6,192 bases of DNA, taken from assembly GCA_003157295.1 (NCBI GenBank), contig PMJF01000030.1, positions 1-6,192 of the forward strand. The letters are read 5' to 3'. Shown here one piece after another: positions 1-4,778 of the stretch (its first letter is position 1; each line of letters opens with the position of its first letter). The notes beneath the pieces are model-generated. The model was not told where the DNA came from. It saw nothing but the letters and a program-made list of their open reading frames with translations, and ran no database searches. The stretch comes from Candidatus Moraniibacteriota bacterium (lineage in GTDB: Bacteria > Patescibacteriota > Minisyncoccia > Moranbacterales > UBA11712). A program made the translations under genes and the position numbers.

Positions 1-2452
1 CGGTCTGGAAAGCGCTGGCATGATTCCCGTCCAAAAAATCGGCGTTCAGGTTTGAAATTAAATTCGTGTTGGTAGTTGTAAGAGTATTGGCGCCGAGAAC
101 CAAGGTTCCGTTCAAAGTCATTCCGCCGAATGTCGGAGTGGCCGCCGCGTGAATATTTTGCGGAAGGGAGAGAACGATCGTGCCGTTCGCTCCGTTGTCG
201 GTAATGATAACTTGGTTTGTCGTTCCGGTGAGCACTCTTTCAGCGTCTAGCCCCGCGTTTAAACCTAAAGTGACATAAGTCGCGTTGGTCGGCGCGCCCA
301 CGGCCGCTCCAACGGTTGCCCAACCAAGATTGCCTGCACCATCAGAGATCATCACTTGATTGGGCAGGCCGTCCGCGCTAGGAAGGTTCCAGATCTGATT
401 CGCGGCGAGAGTGTCGGCCGCTTTGAAACCAGCGTAAAAATTATTTCCGTTCGTGATCCGCAGTTCGTTCGTAAGGGAAAGATTTGTGAAAGTCGGGCTC
501 GCCACCGTGTTGAGAGTGAGATCGATCCCGCCTCCCGCCGTTCCGGTTCCCCCGCCCTGAAGATTGCCGGTCGTATTTACAATAAGCGGAGTACTCCCCT
601 GGGCAATCGTGTTTTCCGTTGATCCATACGTCGGTGCAATCGTGAGGGTGTTTAAATTGCGAGACGTGATTATTCCGTTCGCTCCTGCGAAGACCGCTCC
701 TTTTTTGGTTTTTATCTGTTGGCCGGAATCGTTCGCGGAAGCCTGTAGTTTCCAGCTTTGATAATTGTCATAGTTTCCGATAAGCGTCGTACCTGCCGGC
801 ATAAATGCAGAAGCTTGCTTTCCATCGAGAAGATCTGCGTTGAGGTTTGTGTTGAGATTGCCGTTCGAAGTGGGAATGTTGCCGGCGGCGTTTCCAACTA
901 TGAGGCCGTTCACTGTGGTGGCATTCATCGCCGTCCGCGCCAGAGGCACCGCCCCGATCCTCTTTCGCGGCACCATCTCCGCGTCCTCGCCGACCCGGAT
1001 GCCGATATAATAGTTTGAAGCCGCAAAATTGAAATTGGCGGGAATAGGATTTATCGCGCCGAGATAGGCTTTCAAAAGGCCGTTTTCGCAAGTCACCTTT
1101 TGCGTTTCTTCCCAAACGCGCGTTCCTTTGTCCGCGTCGGAGGGATACGGATCCGCCTCTGTCCGGTCGGTCGTATAAATTCCGAAACGGACATCGTATT
1201 CGCCGTTCGCGATCTCTTTGTCCGCGCTATCCATCAGATATGCCGCAACCTCGATGTCGCCGACGTTCATTTGCCGGACGCCGGTAGCGGTTGATGTCGC
1301 CGCAAGAACTTTCCCGCCTTCGCTCGCCGCAGCCTTGCCAAAAGCGGGCTGCGCGCCAAAACCTTCTACGCCCGCCACTTCTCCTTTCCCGCTTTCATCG
1401 CCCTTGAGACTCAAGCCTGAGCTATTTTCAAACTCTTTTATTTTTTCCCGCCGGAAAAAGTTTTGCGCAAATTTCGCAAATTTGTCCGTCCCGATTTTTA
1501 TGTTCGCTATGTTTTTTTCCGCTCCTGTGTCAATACGGCCTGCGATCTTCGCAAGTGCGTCCACTCCCGCGTTGTAAACAAAATACATTTTTTTCTGTCC
1601 CTGATCTCCGAAATATCCCAAATCAGCTTTTGTGAAATTTCCAACTGCTATCAAAAAAACCAGCGCGATCATCACCGCCGCCGGTTTGGCAAGAGAAAGT
1701 TTCCAGAAAAGCACCATCTTCGCGCCTCGCAATTTCATGCGTTCTTTGGCATCGCCCATTTCCCCCGCCCCGCCTCGGCTCGCCTCTGCGAGTCGAGGCG
1801 GACCAAGTTCCTGCATCCAAGTTCTTGCAACGTTCCAGTTCCGCGCTATATATTTTTTCGCAAAGTTTGATTTTTCTTTCGCAATCTGCCTTGGAGATTC
1901 GATCTCCTCCTTTGGAAAAACAAATTTTTTATTCCCGCCCAGATCATGCGAAAGTTTTTCCTTGAATTTGTTCTTATTGGCCCGGGATATTTCCGTGAAC
2001 GATTTAAGCCATGCTTCCGTCGTATGCCATACGCCGCCGATTTTTTTGGCCTGCAGTTTTCCCTGGCGCGCCGAAAAGTTGATATAGTTTTTCGAGTAAG
2101 TTGAATTTTTCGCGATCTCCGAAAGTGGAACAAGAACCGATTCTTCCTTGCCCGCCATGGTTTTGGCGTATTCGTTTTTTTCGCTTTCAGCGGTCTCGTC
2201 TTGTTTTGGTGTCGCCAAATTTTGCAATCCTGCTTTTTGCCCCGGCTCTTTTCCAATTTTTCTGATCTTACCAGACGCTGGTTCATACAGTTCGGCCAGT
2301 CTCGCTCTCACATCCGCGATTTCCTTCTTCTCTGCTTCGGCGATTTTAGTAAAATTTTTATGCGACAAAAACGGCCGAATACTGTCCGAGACAGCTTCGT
2401 CTCTGCCAAAAAATTTATCGTCGATTTTATTTTCGTTTTTCTCCTCCCTCAT
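1..2452 (-). CDS. HTH-transmembrane-tail-fibre-like surface protein, C-terminus beyond window
   Basis: The frame is open from ATG 2450-2452 to the window edge, 817 codons without a stop. An in-frame TGA at 2477-2479, eight codons upstream, makes this ATG the only sensible start; the Shine-Dalgarno is weak (AGGA, 13 bases away). Layout: residues 1-105 charged, probably cytoplasmic; 106-152 a MerR/excisionase-like helix-turn-helix (LSEIAKNSTYSKNYI, then KIGGVWHTTEAWLKSF); 218-228 encoded by a palindrome; about 256-274 a single membrane segment (AAVMIALVFLIAV); 275-395 polar linker; about 396-510 a beta-rich module (GEYDVRFGIY, then VGEDAEMVPRKRIGAVPLA) like those preceding phage-tail-fibre-type repeats; 511-817 Gly/Asn/Thr-rich repeats with two NLNADxLDGxxASAF motifs. 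Likely a cell-surface fibre or adhesin with a cytoplasmic DNA- or protein-binding head. It lies 472 bases downstream of the transporter operon and probably has its own promoter. Architecture is seen; function is inferred. Confidence 0.88.
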   Translation of the reverse strand, partial: MREEKNENKIDDKFFGRDEAVSDSIRPFLSHKNFTKIAEAEKKEIADVRARLAELYEPASGKIRKIGKEPGQKAGLQNLATPKQDETAESEKNEYAKTMAGKEESVLVPLSEIAKNSTYSKNYINFSARQGKLQAKKIGGVWHTTEAWLKSFTEISRANKNKFKEKLSHDLGGNKKFVFPKEEIESPRQIAKEKSNFAKKYIARNWNVARTWMQELGPPRLAEASRGGAGEMGDAKERMKLRGAKMVLFWKLSLAKPAAVMIALVFLIAVGNFTKADLGYFGDQGQKKMYFVYNAGVDALAKIAGRIDTGAEKNIANIKIGTDKFAKFAQNFFRREKIKEFENSSGLSLKGDESGKGEVAGVEGFGAQPAFGKAAASEGGKVLAATSTATGVRQMNVGDIEVAAYLMDSADKEIANGEYDVRFGIYTTDRTEADPYPSDADKGTRVWEETQKVTCENGLLKAYLGAINPIPANFNFAASNYYIGIRVGEDAEMVPRKRIGAVPLARTAMNATTVNGLIVGNAAGNIPTSNGNLNTNLNADLLDGKQASAFMPAGTTLIGNYDNYQSWKLQASANDSGQQIKTKKGAVFAGANGIITSRNLNTLTIAPTYGSTENTIAQGSTPLIVNTTGNLQGGGTGTAGGGIDLTLNTVASPTFTNLSLTNELRITNGNNFYAGFKAADTLAANQIWNLPSADGLPNQVMISDGAGNLGWATVGAAVGAPTNATYVTLGLNAGLDAERVLTGTTNQVIITDNGANGTIVLSLPQNIHAAATPTFGGMTLNGTLVLGANTLTTTNTNLISNLNADFLDGNHASAFQT
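8..64 (-). repeat. Tail-fibre-type LDG motif, copy 2 (residues 797-815)
   Basis: Reads NLISNLNADFLDGNHASAF. It lies at the window edge, so further copies may follow. Between the two LDG copies there are also paired ASPTFTNLSLTN (651-662) and ATPTFGGMTLNG (771-782) segments, 120 residues apart. This indicates a stack of beta-rich modules. Confidence 0.75.
803..859 (-). repeat. Tail-fibre-type LDG motif, copy 1 (residues 532-550)
   Basis: Reads NLNTNLNADLLDGKQASAF. It shares 14 of 19 residues with copy 2 at 8-64, which is 265 residues further on. The core NADxLDGxxAS is the motif common in phage tail fibres and related bacterial surface fibres, where it usually marks the junction between repeat modules. 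Confidence 0.75.
1631..1687 (-). other. Single transmembrane segment of the surface protein
   Basis: Residues about 256-274 (KPAAVMIALVFLIAVGNFT) form the only long hydrophobic run in the 817 visible residues. Basic residues precede it (MKLRGAK) and it is followed by FTKADLG, so the positive-inside rule puts the HTH region in the cytoplasm and the repeat region outside. A signal-peptidase cut after TKA is conceivable and would release the outer part from the HTH part. Confidence 0.75.
1770..1801. repeat. 32-base near-perfect palindrome inside coding sequence
   Basis: Arms CCGCCTCG plus CTCGC (1770-1777, 1779-1783) pair with 1788-1792 and 1794-1801 around a 4-base loop (1784-1787). Only position 1778 against 1793 is not a Watson-Crick pair (G-T as written). 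It is read in frame as PPRLAEASRGG (residues 218-228), just before the membrane segment. The GC-rich block differs from the flanking sequence. It resembles a small mobile palindrome of the REP or Rickettsia-palindromic-element kind; copies elsewhere cannot be seen here. Confidence 0.8.
1997..2137 (-). other. N-terminal helix-turn-helix domain of the surface protein
   Basis: Residues 106-152 of the large protein. The pattern is a hydrophobic start (VLVPLSEIAK), a short turn with STYSKNYI as presumed recognition helix, then a basic wing RQGKLQAKKIGGVW and TTEAWLKSF. This matches the general shape of MerR/excisionase-type DNA-binding domains (helix, Y-S-x-x-Y helix, G-K-L-x-A-x-K wing, W-x-T/K-T-x-E-x-W/L). 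It lies on the N-terminal side of the membrane segment, so it should face the cytoplasm. It may bind DNA or may be a reused protein-binding fold. Confidence 0.65.
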
Positions 2453-2566
2453 AAATCTCGTTATATCCTTTTTGTATCAGTTTTAACCGGTTTTATTTTC
2501 TATTTTTTTCCTCATTAAAGCCTTTCGTTATTTCGTCGCTTTCTCGAGGTGAAATTTGCTTTGTCC

Positions 2567-2593
2567 ATAAGATTAAACGCCCTATAAGATTAA
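2567..2593. repeat. 10-base direct repeat at the predicted transcription start
   Basis: ATAAGATTAA occurs at 2567-2576 and again at 2584-2593 (starts 17 bases apart, 7-base gap). The second copy touches the TATAAT box and the first lies in the early leader. The position suits a repressor operator, but the unit is short and AT-rich, so chance is possible. Confidence 0.4.
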
Positions 2594-2620
2594 TTATATT
2601 TTTTTGAAAAACCCATGCAA
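2593..2620 (-). promoter_or_regulatory. Candidate promoter closer to the surface-protein gene
   Basis: On the minus strand a perfect -10 box TATAAT (2593-2598) has a weak -35 TTGCAT (2615-2620, three of six) with a 16-base spacer containing an A-run. The expected start near 2586 would give a leader of about 135 bases. The direct repeat at 2567-2593 overlaps the expected start site. Confidence 0.38.
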
Positions 2621-2876
2621 GCCTTCTCTTGAAAGTGAGCCGTCTTTTTTGGAAAATTTGTTTTAGCTCTTATTTTCCATAATTTGCAAGATTTATTTCC
2701 TCAAGCGCCAGATCCGACAGCCTGATCCAATTTGAAAGATAAAAAAACCCATATTTCCATTTTTATCCTATTTAATGAGGAAATATCGGTTTCTTATTTT
2801 TCGCTATAAATCGGATTTATCCTATTTGTCCTTTTCTTTCCTTTTTATTGAAATTTGATCTGATCTAAATAAACTT

Positions 2877-2904
2877 ATTATTTATCAGCAAAAGTCATTG
2901 TCAA
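2877..2904 (-). promoter_or_regulatory. Candidate sigma70-type promoter (upstream)
   Basis: On the minus strand a perfect -35 box TTGACA (2899-2904) is followed after 16 bases by AATAAT (2877-2882), five of six matches to the -10 consensus. Transcription would start near 2870, giving a leader of about 420 bases before the surface-protein ATG. It sits just after the Fn3-like stop codon. Confidence 0.45.
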
Positions 2905-2924
2905 GCCGAGAATTTTTTTTGAAC

Positions 2925-3542
2925 CTACTTTTTTCCAGCCCATCCGAACATATCTTTGAACGCGCCGCCGAGAAGATCAAGGATAGAAATATTCGGTGCG
3001 CCGGTATAGAACGCGAGTTTGTCCGATTTCGTTTCATTTCCCCATTTGTCGCGCGCGGTCACGGCATATGAATATGAGGTTGAATAGCTGAGCGGAGCGA
3101 TCTCAACGCTATGAACAAATCCGTAGCCATCCTCGGAAACTGTTTTTCCTTCCGCCTGCCCTTCTTTGGTGTATTCGATCGACGACTGGCAAAGCTTGTT
3201 CGTTTTCCACTTCAAAAGAAATCTTACCTGCTGGTCTGTTTTTGTCGTGAGGAGCTCTGAACGCATGTCGAGAATTTCCGGCGCGACGGCTTGTTCCCCT
3301 GACGGAACCATGATTCCGTCCCCTCCGAACGTGATCTGCGATGTTCGAAAATTTTCACTGGTAAACATTTCTGTCGGAATCCCGTTTCCCTCTTCCCCAA
3401 GAACTTTGCCAGGGACATTTTCGTTGGAGATCACAGCCGTCGCTGTTTCTTTTTTGGTTTGCCGCGAGAATATGACCGCGGATAAATATCCAAGAGCGAT
3501 GAGAAGAACGGCGAGTAAAATTATTTTTATTATTTTCTTCAT
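2925..3542 (-). CDS. Membrane-anchored protein with a fibronectin III-like domain
   Basis: A complete 205-residue protein. Start MKKIIKII leads into one hydrophobic helix (about residues 4-25), an uncleaved anchor or signal peptide that exports the rest. A low-complexity linker (26-87) is followed by an Fn3-like beta sandwich (about 88-180): FLLKWKTNKLCQSSIEYTKE forms the B/C strands, then HSVEIAPLSYSTSYSYAV and ARDKWGNETKSD, ending in FYTGAP. The tail (185-202, ISILDLLGGAFKDMFGWAG) looks like an amphipathic helix that could lie on a membrane or bind a partner. There is a single cysteine, C118. The gene starts 20 bases after the permease stop, without a clear Shine-Dalgarno, and is probably the last gene of the transporter operon. 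Fn3 domains serve in binding, not catalysis; a role as extracytoplasmic partner of the transporter is inference. Confidence 0.85.
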   Translation of the reverse strand: MKKIIKIILLAVLLIALGYLSAVIFSRQTKKETATAVISNENVPGKVLGEEGNGIPTEMFTSENFRTSQITFGGDGIMVPSGEQAVAPEILDMRSELLTTKTDQQVRFLLKWKTNKLCQSSIEYTKEGQAEGKTVSEDGYGFVHSVEIAPLSYSTSYSYAVTARDKWGNETKSDKLAFYTGAPNISILDLLGGAFKDMFGWAGKK

Positions 3543-3562
3543 ACTTGTTTATAATTTCAGAT

Positions 3563-4777
3563 TTAGCGAGAGCGTAATGCTTCCAGCGGATCAAGCGCGC
3601 TCGCTCTTTTGGCGGGCCCAAGGCCCGTCGCAAATCCGATGATGATCGAAAACGCGAGAATAATACCCAGGAACCAAAACGGGTAGGCAAATAGATCAAG
3701 GCTTTTTCCGCCAAAATATTTCGCGGCGATATTCACGATTAGATTGACAGTTTGCCCCGAAGCGATGCCAAGGATGATGCCCGCGATCCCGCCAAAAAAA
3801 CCCATCAGCGTCGATTCGATGATGAACATGGAAAGAATATCCAACTTCGACGCCCCGATCGAACGCATAATTCCGATCTCGCGCGTCCGCTCAAGAAGCG
3901 CGACCGTCATCGTATTGAACATTCCGATTGCGGATACCGCGAGAGTGACAATGCCGAAAAGACCCAGAACGATATTGACCACTCGGAACAATTTATTCAC
4001 TTCGGCAACTGTTTCCGAAAGCGACGAAACGGAAAAACCTTTTTTCGTTATCGCGTCGCGCGTCGCGCTCATAACGTCGCTCGAATGGCATCTCACTTTC
4101 AGCTTCGTATACGGAATCTCAGATGGAATATTGAGACCGTCCGCCGCGGCATAGAAAACCGCATCCTCGCTTTGGGTGACACCGACAATCGTATAGTCGT
4201 TTTCGTCGATATTTGCTTGAGATCCGGAGCTTCCCGCATTGGACATCGGAAGCAGAGAAAAAGAAACTTTTTGTCCGAGCAGATTTTTTGGTTCTCTTCC
4301 GAATACCTTGCCGATGGCCGATGAAACAAGAATTTCTCTCGGATCGTTTCCCGCGCGCGGTTTTCCTGCTTCGCCGATCAGAGGCGAGCCGTCCGCGATC
4401 TTCAGGCCTTCGAGCTCAAAATATCCGGGACTCGCGACAACCGCGCGCGCGTCGGCTCCCGTATCCCCCGCTTTGAGCCTCGCGTTGAAATTCCAACTCG
4501 TCTCGATACTGTCGACACCGCTCATGGTTTTCATTTCCTGAACCGCCTCCGCCGTGAGAAATTTTCCATCCTGAACGTTCGGCGTAACATCAAGCGTTGT
4601 AAGCGCACCTGTTGAGGTGATGGTCTGGAGGAGCGCGCCCTGAAGTCCGTATCCCAAAGAAACCAAAAACAAAATTGCTCCAAAACCGATTCCCATGCCC
4701 AAAACCGTGAGGAATGTCCGTCCCCGCCGAGCCGTAAACATACGGGTGGAAAGTTTAAGAAGATCTTTGGTCGTCAT
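3563..4777 (-). CDS. ABC transporter permease, MacB/FtsX family
   Basis: A complete 404-residue protein of normal length for the single-unit MacB/LolC-type permease. It has four membrane segments: about 22-44, then after an extracytoplasmic domain (about 45-262, the MacB core-domain position) three more at about 265-289, 315-345 and 365-388. Family hallmarks are visible: RRGRTFLTVLGMGIG before and in TM1, ERTREIGIMRSIGAS between TM2 and TM3 (the coupling loop to the ATPase), and the C-terminal PAKRASALDPLEALR. The ATG lies one base after the ATPase stop, which suggests translational coupling. The outside domain has one cysteine, C230. MacB-type permeases do not move substrate through a membrane pore but transmit ATP-driven movement to the outside; the cargo (peptide, lipoprotein, toxin or cell-wall enzyme control) cannot be told from sequence. 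Partner: the ATPase upstream. Confidence 0.93.
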   Translation of the reverse strand: MTTKDLLKLSTRMFTARRGRTFLTVLGMGIGFGAILFLVSLGYGLQGALLQTITSTGALTTLDVTPNVQDGKFLTAEAVQEMKTMSGVDSIETSWNFNARLKAGDTGADARAVVASPGYFELEGLKIADGSPLIGEAGKPRAGNDPREILVSSAIGKVFGREPKNLLGQKVSFSLLPMSNAGSSGSQANIDENDYTIVGVTQSEDAVFYAAADGLNIPSEIPYTKLKVRCHSSDVMSATRDAITKKGFSVSSLSETVAEVNKLFRVVNIVLGLFGIVTLAVSAIGMFNTMTVALLERTREIGIMRSIGASKLDILSMFIIESTLMGFFGGIAGIILGIASGQTVNLIVNIAAKYFGGKSLDLFAYPFWFLGIILAFSIIIGFATGLGPAKRASALDPLEALRSR

Positions 4778-4778
4778 A

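Larger units (their letters stand above)
2507..2783. repeat. Widely spaced 13-base inverted pair
   Basis: TTTCCTCATTAAA at 2507-2519 has its exact reverse complement at 2771-2783, 251 bases apart. In the leader RNA from the upstream promoter the two could pair, enclosing the region with the second promoter. Low base complexity lowers its weight. Confidence 0.4.
2453..2924. other. AT-rich intergenic region upstream of the surface-protein gene
   Basis: These 472 bases lie between the Fn3-like gene and the surface-protein gene, both on the minus strand. The sequence is clearly richer in A and T than the flanking genes, with many homopolymer runs. It holds two candidate minus-strand promoters, a 10-base direct repeat, a widely spaced 13-base inverted pair, and only very short open frames (19 aa or fewer). 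I found no tRNA, no GC-rich hairpin followed by a T-run, and no riboswitch that I can name. It probably serves as the control region and long 5' leader of the downstream gene. Confidence 0.7.

Noticed and set aside
1770..1801. Intrinsic terminator inside the surface-protein gene
   Set aside because: The hairpin is strong, but no T-run follows it on the transcribed strand, and the reading frame continues for about 590 codons.
1846..2286. 146-codon minus-strand frame very rich in Arg and Lys
   Set aside because: It overlaps the large gene in another frame exactly where that gene encodes the HTH and lysine-rich regions; its composition is an artefact of those codons.
356..2518. Many plus-strand and alternate-frame open frames of 60-150 codons across the left part
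   Set aside because: They lie opposite or out of frame with the 817-codon minus-strand frame, which shows recognisable domains throughout. Their translations are Arg/Ser/Phe-rich with no domain, as expected for shadows.
2741..2750. GGG plus T-run on the minus strand as terminator of the transporter operon
   Set aside because: No GC-rich inverted repeat precedes the T-run, so there is no hairpin to support an intrinsic terminator.
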